A stretch of DNA of 64,000 nt, taken from NCBI GenBank assembly GCA_963848115.1, contig CAWKCP010000023.1:83827-147826 (forward strand). Direction: 5' to 3'. The stretch's first letter is position 1, and each line of letters starts with the position of its first letter. This DNA comes from JAWKOK01 sp963848115. Its GTDB lineage: Bacteria; Chloroflexota; Anaerolineae; Caldilineales; Caldilineaceae. A model generated the notes under the pieces. That model was not told the origin of the DNA. It ran no database searches and was given only the letters and a program-made list of their open reading frames with translations. Made by a program: the position numbers and the translations under genes. Positions 15,294-23,690 of this stretch are shown here, in pieces.

Positions 15294-15770
15294 TCAGGGA
15301 CTCTTTTTTTGGGCTTTGCGCCGCGTGAAATCATGCTTCTTCAGCAACTGTTCTACCACTGGTTCACTCACCTGGATATCGTGCTCTGCCTGCAGGCGTT
15401 CTGCAATCTCTCGCCGCGTCAAATTGGTCCACAGCACGTTCTCCTGCATCGGATCGCCGGCGGTATGGTTCTTGAGTACATCCAAAAAGGCCTCATCGAT
15501 CTTTGGATGGCTTTCTTCATACCGTTTACGTCCGCCGCCTGGCCGTCGAATCCTTGGCGTATATCCGCTCTCTTCAGACAGACTCCGCAACTCTTCAATG
15601 CCGGTCGAGACCGTGCTATGGGCACAGCCCAATACCTTGGCCACGTAGCTAATACCGCCATGACCCAATTTCTGCGCTTCTACTGCCGCATACCGTCTTC
15701 TGTCTTTTTCCGACAATGTACCGTAGAACTTGCGCATGACCTTCTCAGTAGATTCTGGGTATGGCTTCAT
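15294..15770 (-). CDS. ISAzo13-family transposase, N-terminal frame (orfA)
   Basis: 158 residues forming the DNA-binding part of the transposase: helix-turn-helix in YAAVEAQKLGHGGISYVAKV and STVSTGIEELR, then the family signature RIRRPGGGRKRYEESHPKID and TAGDPMQENVLWTNLTRREI. It stops at TGA shortly after QKKSP, seven codons past the point where the catalytic frame can be entered. Alone it may act as a repressor or inhibitor, as orfA products of other IS families do; that is inference. Confidence 0.85.
   Translation of the reverse strand: MKPYPESTEKVMRKFYGTLSEKDRRRYAAVEAQKLGHGGISYVAKVLGCAHSTVSTGIEELRSLSEESGYTPRIRRPGGGRKRYEESHPKIDEAFLDVLKNHTAGDPMQENVLWTNLTRREIAERLQAEHDIQVSEPVVEQLLKKHDFTRRKAQKKSP
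15303..15309 (-). promoter_or_regulatory. -1 ribosomal frameshift site A_AAA_AAG
   Basis: On the minus strand the orfA codons CAA AAA AAG contain the heptamer A_AAA_AAG, a classical bacterial -1 slippery sequence as in dnaX. A -1 slip moves ribosomes into the orfB frame (continuing KKESLKEVAHRNEQF). The orfA stop lies 9-12 bases downstream. Confidence 0.7.
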
Positions 15771-15903
15771 TTGGCCGCTCCACTCGGTTCTCTCATCGCT
15801 TCAATACGTGGACGCTACACCCTTTTTCGCTCAACTGCAAGTCACACAAGTTCATCATCCATTTTCATGACTTATTTGTTCGCCAGTCCTTAGTCAATCG
15901 GTT

Positions 15904-15931
15904 TTGTTTGTATCAGGTTTGTTGCTAGAAT
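15904..15931 (+). promoter_or_regulatory. possible promoter of the PQQ-propeller operon
   Basis: TTGTTT at 15904-15909 and TAGAAT at 15926-15931 with a 16-base spacer, ten bases before the start codon. The match is moderate, and the gap to the ATG would leave almost no leader. Confidence 0.35.
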
Positions 15932-15940
15932 GAATCTATT

Positions 15941-17944
15941 ATGTCACATGACGATTTTGATTTTTCTTCATCCGCCAGAGATCGGCCCCGATCGCTGTTT
16001 GTAGGTGCAGTGATAATCCTCGCGTCTATCGTCGTCGTCGGCGGGCTGTTCCTGCTTGAACGGTCAGACCTTGCATTTGCGCCGACGCCAACGCCAACCG
16101 CCACCAATGCACCGCAAAAATCAGCCACGTCCGACTTTAGAGCTACACGAGTGGCTGAAGACATGATCACCCAGCAGGCGAATCCAGTCGTAATCGACCT
16201 CGGCTACACGCTGACTCCGCAGTCTGTTGCGCAAGTGCCCGGATCCGATCCGGCAGATCCTGGGTACGTAGACGATGAGGTTCCGGTCGGACAGCAAGCC
16301 ACTCAGCCAACACCGATGGAAGGGCCTGAAGGCACTGTAACGGTCTCATTGAATCTGCCCTATGTTCCGGGACAATCAACACCAATATCAATCATCCCAA
16401 CGCCATCGCCGACCAATCCACCGTTGTTGACGCCGCCATTGACTCAGGCGCCCCCTACGCCCTTGCCTGCCACTTCGACAGCTACACAGATACCGTCACC
16501 GTCGCCATTTCCGACAACAACGCCTACACAGCTTCCAACTCCCTATGTCATTGACAGACTTTTTGCCCTTATCCAGAAAACCGAAGTCAAACGACGGCGA
16601 GGCCCGAGTAGCTACTACAATGATGAGGGCGAATTTGAGAGCGGAGAAATCTGGCTGGAAGGGCGAACGCTATCCGGCGAATGGGTGTATGCATCACAAG
16701 ATGGAGACAGGGGCTGGCTTCGACAGGCCGACGTTCTGCTGAGAAACAATGAACTTCCCGGCGATGCGCCCGAGGGCGCTAAACCGGATGACGTACGCTG
16801 GCTCGCAATCCAATCACCGCCCAACGACCTTGGCTTAACGCCCGTTCCCACAGCCATTCCAGCCGACGATTTTCCGCTCGAATACGTCAATCGTCGCAAC
16901 CAGAATTGGGTCAACCGTATTCCGCTGCCTCCTTACGACGTCCATTGGACTGGGGGCGGCTATGATAGCGGTCAACCGTTCTCATCACCCGTTGTGGTTG
17001 CCGGCGGTTCAGTCATTGCCGCCAACGAAGACGGCCACGTCTATGCCATAGACCGTCAGGGCGGAAATCAGAAATGGCGACAGGCCATTGAAAATCGGAT
17101 CAGTCGTTCGCCCGCCATCCAGGATTCGGTTGTTTTTGCCATTGACGAGCTGGGGGTTGCCTACGCCGTACGCGAGTCGGGTACGCAATGGCAAAGGCCG
17201 ACTGAGATGACTCCTTCGGCCGGCGTGACCATCGCTGGAGAATGGGTATTTGTCGTTGGTCGTGGCGGTGAAACCTCCAGGTTGCGCTGGATCAGGGTGG
17301 ACAACGGTGATCTACAACAGACCTTTGACGCTTCGGGGCGGGAGTTCTTCTTGCCGGCGATTGGGGATCAGTTGATTTATGTTGTTGGTGACAAGATATG
17401 GGCACTGGAATCGATCATCGTCGAGATCGAGAATGAAGAAAATCAGGCTCAACAGATCTGGGAGTACGGTCAATTTGACGGGGCCTTTCCCTCGACGGCG
17501 CCGATCTATACCTCGCCTGGAATACGATCGCTGGCCGAACTCTATGTCGGGGCCACCAATGGAAAGGTCTATCTGCTCGACGCCAATACCGGCGCGTTTC
17601 TTGAGTGGTATGAAGGAGACCAAGTGCCCCGCTTTCTGGCCATCGATGCATTCAGACTCTATGTTGCCACTGACAATCAACTGCGTGCCTACAACCGCGA
17701 TACGCGCGAATTACTCTGGACTGCAAACCTCACATCGCGTGTAGTCACTGGTCCCGTCACAGACGGTGAGAGCGTGATGCTCTTCTTGGAAGACGGCAGT
17801 GTCGAGGTCTTTACCGCGCAGGGGGGCGTCGAAGTTGGTGACAACTATATTCCGCGTGATCTGCGAGGCGGCGCAGTGAGCAATCCATACCTCTTCTCGA
17901 CAAGTTCGGACAACAAGCTATACGGCCTGGAAGGGCGGAATTGA
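15941..17944 (+). CDS. membrane-anchored PQQ-like beta-propeller protein
   Basis: 667 residues. A cytoplasmic N-terminus is followed by one membrane helix (~19-39; LFVGAVIILASIVVVGGLFL) and a long Pro/Thr/Ser linker (~50-200). A small SH3-like segment follows (~215-260; LEGRTLSGEWVYASQDGDRG). Residues ~325-667 carry PQQ-like propeller repeats such as VYAIDRQGGNQKWRQAIENR, VYLLDANTGAFLEWYEG and RAYNRDTRELLWTANL. The propeller should lie outside the cytoplasmic membrane. Key residues of a quinoprotein dehydrogenase active site are not evident, so a scaffold or binding role is more likely. The stop overlaps the ATG of the glycosyltransferase gene, indicating coupling. Confidence 0.82.
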   Translation: MSHDDFDFSSSARDRPRSLFVGAVIILASIVVVGGLFLLERSDLAFAPTPTPTATNAPQKSATSDFRATRVAEDMITQQANPVVIDLGYTLTPQSVAQVPGSDPADPGYVDDEVPVGQQATQPTPMEGPEGTVTVSLNLPYVPGQSTPISIIPTPSPTNPPLLTPPLTQAPPTPLPATSTATQIPSPSPFPTTTPTQLPTPYVIDRLFALIQKTEVKRRRGPSSYYNDEGEFESGEIWLEGRTLSGEWVYASQDGDRGWLRQADVLLRNNELPGDAPEGAKPDDVRWLAIQSPPNDLGLTPVPTAIPADDFPLEYVNRRNQNWVNRIPLPPYDVHWTGGGYDSGQPFSSPVVVAGGSVIAANEDGHVYAIDRQGGNQKWRQAIENRISRSPAIQDSVVFAIDELGVAYAVRESGTQWQRPTEMTPSAGVTIAGEWVFVVGRGGETSRLRWIRVDNGDLQQTFDASGREFFLPAIGDQLIYVVGDKIWALESIIVEIENEENQAQQIWEYGQFDGAFPSTAPIYTSPGIRSLAELYVGATNGKVYLLDANTGAFLEWYEGDQVPRFLAIDAFRLYVATDNQLRAYNRDTRELLWTANLTSRVVTGPVTDGESVMLFLEDGSVEVFTAQGGVEVGDNYIPRDLRGGAVSNPYLFSTSSDNKLYGLEGRN

Positions 17945-19404
17945 TGACTGAAGCGCAAGATCCTGCGATTCCCACTCATCAGGCAGCGAAACCAGCAGCG
18001 CGACCTGGCTGGGATGCATTGCTTATCGCGCTGCTGACCTTTGCCCACCTGCAAATTCTTGGCCTGGCGGTATCTGCGGCTCTGCCGTTGCGACTCCAGG
18101 ACGTATTGCGTCACCCGATCTTGGGCCGCCTGATGCCGGAAACAGGCGTTCAAGCGATGGGTGAAGTAGGTCCGCGACCCGGCGAACCACTTGGACTGAT
18201 CCTCTTTGCCACCACCCTCGGCGCTGTGTTGATTTACTTCGTGATCGACCTCCTACCCGCCGGAACATGGCGGCGCAGGGGCAAATGGATCGTGCTGACA
18301 GTCATTCTGATCGCTGCGCTCTTTTTACCAACAGCAGAACTGATTTTGTTGCGCCAGGGCAGTGGTCCTGCCAGCTATACCCATGATGGCGGGGTCATCC
18401 AAACAGAATCTACAATCGAGTACCTGCTATCCGGCAAGAACCCATATGTAGAGGACTACACCGAAACCCCAATGGCGGAATGGGGGTTCAACGAATATCG
18501 TACGGCCCTCTACCACTATCCCTACTTGCCGTGGACATTTCTCTTTAGCGCGCCTTTCTTTCTTCTCGGGAATACACTGGGCTTCTACGACCAGCGGCTC
18601 GTGTACTTGCTCCTTCTGGCAATCACATTGGTGCTCGCCCCCCGTCTGGTGAATGGGGAGCGCAATAAACTGGCGTTTGTCGCCCTGTTGGCGCTTAATC
18701 CGCTCATGGCGCTCGACGTGATCTTCGGCCAGAATGATGTCTTTATCCTTAGCTGGATACTCTTGAGTCTTGTCGCATGGAAGATCTGGGACGATGGGGT
18801 GCAATCCGGAGCGGAAAACCGCTGGTGGATGTGGGGCGCGATGGCGCTCTTTGGGCTGGCCTGTGCCGGCAAGCCAACGGCTTGGTTTCTGGCGCCTTTT
18901 TTTGGACTGCTTCTGCTGCGGGGAGATCGGTCGCCGGGTCGCACCTGGGGCGACCTGGTGCGAGCAATTCCCGTGATCCTCGCGCGTGCGTGGCCCGCTC
19001 TGCTGATCTTTGCCGGCATAATGTTGCCATACATCCTCTGGGATGTCTCGGCGCTCTATGACGATGTCTGGCGGTGGAGTAGCGGACAAGGAGAGACCGG
19101 ATATCAGATTTGGGGGTGGGGCGGGAGTAACTTCGTCCTGGTGCTTGGGTTGGTCACGGACCGCTTCGATCAATGGCCCTTCTGGGTGACCGAGCTATTG
19201 ATTGCCGTGCCGCTGATGCTCTGGTTCCTTCGCCGTCAGCAGCGTGACAATACACTGAGCAATGCTGCCTGGCACTATGCCGTCTTTCTATTCGGCTTCT
19301 TCTACGCCAGCCGTTTCCTCAACGAAAATTACCTGGGCTATATCCTGGCGTTTCTGGCCATCGGTCTGCTTACGAGCGAGCCGGAACAGATGAAAGAGAG
19401 CTGA
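17944..19404 (+). CDS. GT-C fold membrane glycosyltransferase-like protein
   Basis: 486 residues with about ten to eleven hydrophobic segments. After the second or third helix there is a conserved acidic/aromatic loop (ESTIEYLLSGKNPYVEDYTE, then YRTALYHYPYLPWTFLFSAP) typical of polyprenol-phosphate-dependent mannosyltransferases of the GT87/DUF2029 kind. Later segments include LNPLMALDVIFGQNDVFI. It would transfer a sugar from a lipid-linked donor on the outer face of the membrane. ATG at 17944 overlaps the TGA of the PQQ-propeller gene; an in-frame TTG precedes it by one codon. The acceptor is unknown; the coupled propeller protein is a candidate partner. Confidence 0.78.
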   Translation: MTEAQDPAIPTHQAAKPAARPGWDALLIALLTFAHLQILGLAVSAALPLRLQDVLRHPILGRLMPETGVQAMGEVGPRPGEPLGLILFATTLGAVLIYFVIDLLPAGTWRRRGKWIVLTVILIAALFLPTAELILLRQGSGPASYTHDGGVIQTESTIEYLLSGKNPYVEDYTETPMAEWGFNEYRTALYHYPYLPWTFLFSAPFFLLGNTLGFYDQRLVYLLLLAITLVLAPRLVNGERNKLAFVALLALNPLMALDVIFGQNDVFILSWILLSLVAWKIWDDGVQSGAENRWWMWGAMALFGLACAGKPTAWFLAPFFGLLLLRGDRSPGRTWGDLVRAIPVILARAWPALLIFAGIMLPYILWDVSALYDDVWRWSSGQGETGYQIWGWGGSNFVLVLGLVTDRFDQWPFWVTELLIAVPLMLWFLRRQQRDNTLSNAAWHYAVFLFGFFYASRFLNENYLGYILAFLAIGLLTSEPEQMKES

Positions 19405-19405
19405 T

Positions 19406-20281
19406 TCAGGCTTTGTTGCTGCCCTTGGAAAAGCCCGGCAAGCTCTTCTGAGGATCGGTTAGATAGCGGTAGACGCCCTCAAAATCATCCACAAACTCCT
19501 GGACCGAGTCCGCGCTGTCCTGACTGGCGATCTGAACCAAGGCGGATAGGGCCGCAGCCAGGCAGACGATGCTGGGCAGCGGACCGATCACATCGGTCGG
19601 GGCGTAGATGACTAGGTCGGACATGCGGTTGACCGGGCTGGCCAGAGAGCCGACAACGCCCAGGGTCCCACAGCCTTGTCCTCGTGCAAACTGGAGCACG
19701 CGCGCGACTTCATCGCCATATTCAGTGGCGCTAACGCCAATGACCAATGTCTTCTCATCCAGTGTCGTCAGTGTTGCTGCTCGTTTCACCCGGTCTTGAT
19801 CGATCGCCTCGGCCATGATTCCTCGATGACGAAGTTGCTGGGCAATCGTTGACGTCACAGCATCCGCATACCCGTCGGCAACCAAAAGAATTCTTTCTGT
19901 GCCATCCAACATATCGGCGACATCTCGCACATGTCCCGGCGGATTGTGGACCAACATCTGATTCAGATTGTGCTTCTCCTGTTCTGCACGATCCAAGAAG
20001 GTTGCGGCGGGATCATTTGGCGTCAACTCGTTGGGCTCATAGGCTGTGTAGATTTCATCGCGGACCTGCGCACGGATATCTGTCAGTAGCTCCGGATAGC
20101 CGTTGTAACCTAGGCGTTGAGAGAACCGGACGACGGTGGTGGTATCTACACCCACAGCGTGGGCCAATTGCGCCGCCGTCATGAACGACACCTCATAATA
20201 ATTGCTCATAATATAGTCGGCGACTCGACGATAGCTACGACTTAGCCGGTCGTAGTGCTCTCGTATTCTCTCTCGATACAT
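19406..20281 (-). CDS. MurR/RpiR-family transcriptional regulator
   Basis: 291 residues: N-terminal HTH_6 domain (~1-75; RVADYIMSNYYEVSFMTAAQ, DTTTVVRFSQRLGYNGYPEL) and a C-terminal SIS sugar-phosphate-binding domain (~115-250; GTERILLVADGYADAVTSTI, TLVIGVSATEYGDEVARVLQ). Such proteins sense phosphosugars and control sugar catabolism or amino-sugar recycling. It converges tail to tail with the glycosyltransferase with a one-base gap and is divergent from the polysaccharide deacetylase gene. The target cannot be assigned; the deacetylase 175 bases away is the nearest candidate. Confidence 0.9.
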   Translation of the reverse strand: MYRERIREHYDRLSRSYRRVADYIMSNYYEVSFMTAAQLAHAVGVDTTTVVRFSQRLGYNGYPELLTDIRAQVRDEIYTAYEPNELTPNDPAATFLDRAEQEKHNLNQMLVHNPPGHVRDVADMLDGTERILLVADGYADAVTSTIAQQLRHRGIMAEAIDQDRVKRAATLTTLDEKTLVIGVSATEYGDEVARVLQFARGQGCGTLGVVGSLASPVNRMSDLVIYAPTDVIGPLPSIVCLAAALSALVQIASQDSADSVQEFVDDFEGVYRYLTDPQKSLPGFSKGSNKA

Positions 20282-20456
20282 GACTTCTCCCGTTGAATCC
20301 CCGGGTCAAGCCGTTTCTTTGCCGGCCGACCCAATGCAGATACGGTTTATGCTGCAAGCTTTGCAAATTTTACCACAGAAATTGCAAAACGAGACACGTG
20401 AATATCACAGCTATAATTTGTTGCGATGCGTCAAAATCTCATGATACTATTTTTGA

Positions 20457-21938
20457 ATGGGTCAAGATCAGTCACATCATGGTAAAAGAAATCTAAATCC
20501 TTGGCAGCGTACTGGCCTCTTTCTTACACTGCTGGCCGGCATCGCGCTGGTCGTGGCGGCCTGTGTTGCATCTTATGCCCAGGGGCCGGCAAAGGAACCG
20601 GTCGATAGGGGAGGCGCGCCTGAAGTGGTCGCCGTTGCCGGGGCGACACAGCCTCTGCGTGCAACTGTGTTGCCGACTGCCACGTCCACATTTCCAGCAA
20701 CACCTATATCGACATCCTCTTCTACGATGTCCACTTCTACCCCAAAGACAACAGTGAGGCCCTCATCGACCAGAATGCCGACAGCGATATCGACAGCGAC
20801 AGCCGTCTCGATCTCACCCCTTGCCAAGCCAGGCGTTGCGGTTTTGGGCGAGACACTGTTTGGTGATGCGCGTGAGTCATCACTCTACTCTCGCTCACGG
20901 GTGCTCTCCGAGACGGTGGGCATCACGCATTCGATTGTCGGCCCAACTGAACTGACGAAGGAATTGAACGAGTTGTTGGCGATGACGGTCACCGACTCTT
21001 TGACTGAGTCGCTCACAGGGTCACTGTCTATCTCCCAGAGCATGCCCATCAGCCTGTCAACCAGCCCCATGATCAGCACGACAACATCGCTTACAGCTAG
21101 TGCACCACTTACCGACGCCTCGCCAATCACGCTGAGCGCCGAAAATGGTGCGATGCTGGTCCTGGTGCCGACACCCACTCCGGAGCCAGTTTCTATGTTA
21201 ACGCCTAGCCCCGGACCCGATATCGCACCCACGCCAGACGGAGTCCCACGCACGGTCCAGGTGCCCATCCTCATGTATCACTACGTGAGTACTCCACCTG
21301 CAGACGCCGATATCTATCGAAAAGATCTTTCCATCGCACCGGCAGATTTTGCCAACCATCTGGATCGGCTGCAGGCGGACGGATACACGACAATCAGTCT
21401 CTATGACTTTCTCGACCATCTTACCCAAGGAAGCGAATTGCCTGAGAATCCGGTCATCATCACATTTGATGACGGCTATCGCGATAACTACACAGATGCG
21501 TTCCCGGCCCTGGCCGAACGCAACATGACCGCCACCTTCTTCGTCGTCACCGACTTCATCGATGAAGAGCGACCGGCCTATTTTTCATGGGACATGTTGC
21601 GGGAAATGCTTGCAGGCGGCATGCATATTGAATCGCATGGACGGAACCATGTCACCCTCAAGGGTCAGAACGCGGACTACCTGGTCTGGCAGGCGCTCGG
21701 GAGCATGGAAACGATTGAATATGAGCTGGGGAAACGGCCGCGCTTCATCTCTTACCCGGCCGGCGAGTACGATCAGTCGACCATTGATATCTTCAAGAGC
21801 GCGAACTACTGGGCCGGTCTGACCACCGTACAGGGCGCAACCCATGACAGCAACAACCTCTTTGAACTCCGAAGAGTCCGCGTGCGCGGCACCACTACGC
21901 CCGATGAGCTAAGTCGCTTGCTTGCACTCGATTGGTAA
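20457..21938 (+). CDS. polysaccharide deacetylase (NodB homology) with Ser/Thr-rich stalk
   Basis: 493 residues. N-terminal hydrophobic segment (~20-40, ending LVVAACVASY) fits a signal anchor or lipoprotein signal with the Cys as lipid site. Residues ~45-255 are a low-complexity Thr/Ser/Pro stalk. The NodB domain starts at ~265: VPILMYHYVS, VIITFDDGYRDNYTDAFPAL (metal Asp-Asp), ESHGRNHVTL (His-x3-His) and RFISYPAGEYDQ. It should deacetylate N-acetylated surface polysaccharide outside the cell. The stalk may keep the enzyme clear of the envelope. Stop is six bases before the convergent DUF309 gene. Confidence 0.9.
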   Translation: MGQDQSHHGKRNLNPWQRTGLFLTLLAGIALVVAACVASYAQGPAKEPVDRGGAPEVVAVAGATQPLRATVLPTATSTFPATPISTSSSTMSTSTPKTTVRPSSTRMPTAISTATAVSISPLAKPGVAVLGETLFGDARESSLYSRSRVLSETVGITHSIVGPTELTKELNELLAMTVTDSLTESLTGSLSISQSMPISLSTSPMISTTTSLTASAPLTDASPITLSAENGAMLVLVPTPTPEPVSMLTPSPGPDIAPTPDGVPRTVQVPILMYHYVSTPPADADIYRKDLSIAPADFANHLDRLQADGYTTISLYDFLDHLTQGSELPENPVIITFDDGYRDNYTDAFPALAERNMTATFFVVTDFIDEERPAYFSWDMLREMLAGGMHIESHGRNHVTLKGQNADYLVWQALGSMETIEYELGKRPRFISYPAGEYDQSTIDIFKSANYWAGLTTVQGATHDSNNLFELRRVRVRGTTTPDELSRLLALDW

Positions 21939-21944
21939 CGGCAC

Positions 21945-22808
21945 TCACCCATTCTTCCCTGCTTCTAAATCGACCATCTCTATGCTGGGAAACTGAGCCT
22001 GATCGAATTCATCTAGGCGCTCCGGCCCCAATTTTGTCACCTCAAGATGGATCGTTTCGGCCGCACGCCGAAATGAGGCGATGTCTATGCCCATGCACTG
22101 TTCGGGCAGCGCACGCAGGCGAGGCAAGCCACGTCGAAACATCTTGATTGCCCCGGCCCAGTTGGCTCTTTCAATCTGCAGAAAGGCGACGCCGACCTGC
22201 AAAATCCCTCGATAGACCTCGCGAATTGGCCCGGCTTCGTTCAGCCACGCGGTCTCGAAATACTCGTGCTGCTCAAAATAGTCCCGCTGGTTGAAAGCCT
22301 CAATACCCAGCAGCGCCTGTTCGCTCATGCCTTCACCACACCCGGCCAATTCGCGGACCGGCGGATTCACATGACGGGTAACAACATCCGGTAGTTCATC
22401 CACCATCCGGCTGCGAGCCCAGGCATGATTTGCACCGGCAATTCTTGCTGCCTTCAACGTTTCAACATCGACATGGCTCCCAAAGGCGTAGATCGGAATC
22501 TGACTTGTGTGTGGTCTCCGCTTGCAACGCTGGATGGCGTCGGCCCACTCACCGGACGTGTTGAGATCAAGCAGGGCCAACACCGGGAAGTAGCGATCCA
22601 TGGCCGTCACAAAAGTATCCGGCGTCTCAACGATGACCGGTTGCCCGCCGACTGCGGTGATCACATCGGCGAATCTGGTGGCGAACAGAAGATCGGGGAT
22701 CAGGCAGACGACAACGGGCGTGCCGTCCAACGTGATAGACGGCACTTCGGTGCTTTCGGCACTGCTGCCAAAGTCTTCAAAACTGCCAAAATTCTCAAAA
22801 TCCAACAT
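21945..22808 (-). CDS. degenerate receiver-like domain fused to DUF309
   Basis: 287 residues. Residues ~25-150 look like a response-regulator receiver fold (VVVCLIPDLLFATRFADVIT, LALLDLNTSGEWADAIQRCK, IPIYAFGSHVDVETLKAARI). The phospho-acceptor Asp81 is kept, but the upstream acidic pair and the conserved Lys are not obvious, so phosphorylation is doubtful. Residues ~165-250 form a DUF309 helical domain (GIEAFNQRDYFEQHEYFETA, EVYRGILQVGVAFLQIERAN). DUF309 is usually a small stand-alone protein of unknown function. The start has a GAGAGGAAT site. No histidine kinase is adjacent. Confidence 0.78.
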   Translation of the reverse strand: MLDFENFGSFEDFGSSAESTEVPSITLDGTPVVVCLIPDLLFATRFADVITAVGGQPVIVETPDTFVTAMDRYFPVLALLDLNTSGEWADAIQRCKRRPHTSQIPIYAFGSHVDVETLKAARIAGANHAWARSRMVDELPDVVTRHVNPPVRELAGCGEGMSEQALLGIEAFNQRDYFEQHEYFETAWLNEAGPIREVYRGILQVGVAFLQIERANWAGAIKMFRRGLPRLRALPEQCMGIDIASFRRAAETIHLEVTKLGPERLDEFDQAQFPSIEMVDLEAGKNG

Positions 22809-22973
22809 TCTATTCCTCTCAGATCCCGTTTGGTCTACGCTCTAATCGTTCGGTATGGATTGGCCACGAATTAACTCACGGCTATCGATTTTAGTGCGCA
22901 CGAAAAGCGTGCGCACGGGTCTAGCCCAATCGCATACTGGCCTCCATTATAACCCGCTCGTGCGTGGGCGTGC

Positions 22974-23234
22974 TCACCAAACAATGGTCCATGGATATAG
23001 CAGAGTTGTTTGACCGCCAGTTCGTAACAATTGTCGTAGGCCATCTAGCCCCGCATCGTCTCCAGCCACAGGCAGGAGTGTAACCGACCGGTTCTTTTCC
23101 AGCAATTCGTCCAAATTCTGGTACAATATTACTTCATGAACGGCGGGTGCATCATGTATTTCGATCCGAATCGACAGATCGTCCAAGCACGAGATTTCCG
23201 TTATGGTTGTCTTTGCGGTTGCCGTTCGAGGCAC
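22974..23234 (-). CDS. unknown 86-residue protein
   Basis: Short frame divergent from xseB with about 40 bases between starts. No known motif; the sequence has plausible strand-helix pattern (LSIRIEIHDAPAVHEVILYQ, LDELLEKNRSVTLLPVAG). No clear ribosome-binding site was seen. Possibly a real small protein, but the call rests only on composition. Confidence 0.35.
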   Translation of the reverse strand: MPRTATAKTTITEISCLDDLSIRIEIHDAPAVHEVILYQNLDELLEKNRSVTLLPVAGDDAGLDGLRQLLRTGGQTTLLYPWTIVW

Positions 23235-23275
23235 ATGAGTGAGATGACAAGTGAGTAGAAAGGGGAGTGCCTGTT

Positions 23276-23509
23276 ATGGCCGACATAGCGGAAGATCTAA
23301 CCTACGAAGAAGCCTATGCCCAGTTGGAAGAGGTTCTGGCATCGTTGGAGACCGGCGAATTGTCCCTCGAAGAGTCGCTAACTCGCTACGAATCCGGCGC
23401 GGCGCTGGCCGCCTACTGCGAGCAAAAGCTGAGCGAGGCTGAACTGCGCGTTCGCCAATGGCAGCCTGATGATGAGACCGAAGCCTTCGATGGATGGTCT
23501 GAAGAATAG
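23276..23509 (+). CDS. xseB: exodeoxyribonuclease VII small subunit
   Basis: 77 residues with the XseB helical-hairpin signature: LTYEEAYAQLEEVLASLETG, LSLEESLTRYESGAALAAYC, EQKLSEAELRV. XseB subunits bind the long helices of XseA and regulate degradation of single-stranded DNA into oligonucleotides. ATG at 23276 has GGGGAG nine bases upstream; a GTG three codons earlier overlaps that site. Gene length is normal. The large-subunit gene xseA, often directly upstream, is not in the window. Confidence 0.9.
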   Translation: MADIAEDLTYEEAYAQLEEVLASLETGELSLEESLTRYESGAALAAYCEQKLSEAELRVRQWQPDDETEAFDGWSEE

Positions 23510-23572
23510 GTCAACAGGATCGAGATTATCTCGATGACGCATCAATTTTTATAGTGACTTTTATACAAATTC

Positions 23573-23601
23573 TTGCCGCCGGTATCGAACTGTGTTATGA
23601 T
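23573..23601 (+). promoter_or_regulatory. promoter of the radical SAM gene
   Basis: TTGCCG at 23573-23578 and TATGAT at 23596-23601 with 17 bases between them, about 90 bases before the start codon. Confidence 0.55.
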
Positions 23602-23690
23602 GCGCGGCGGTTGATTTTTGAAGATTGGCGATTTTTTGCGGAGATCCATTGTGGATTTTTCGTCGAGTCGGCAGCGGAGGAAATGGTAGT

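Larger units (their letters stand above)
14548..15770 (-). mobile_element. ISAzo13-family insertion sequence
   Basis: Two transposase frames in order, joined by a -1 slippery site, make up a complete ISAzo13-like transposase of ~406 residues. Terminal inverted repeats could not be fixed by eye, so the element boundaries given are those of the coding part; the real ends lie somewhat outside, upstream within 15771-15900. The remnant of a second copy is directly downstream. Confidence 0.75.

Noticed and set aside
18427..19173. 248-codon frame antisense to the GT-C gene
   Set aside because: The plus-strand frame has clear membrane helices and coupling to its neighbour; the antisense protein is low-complexity and charged.
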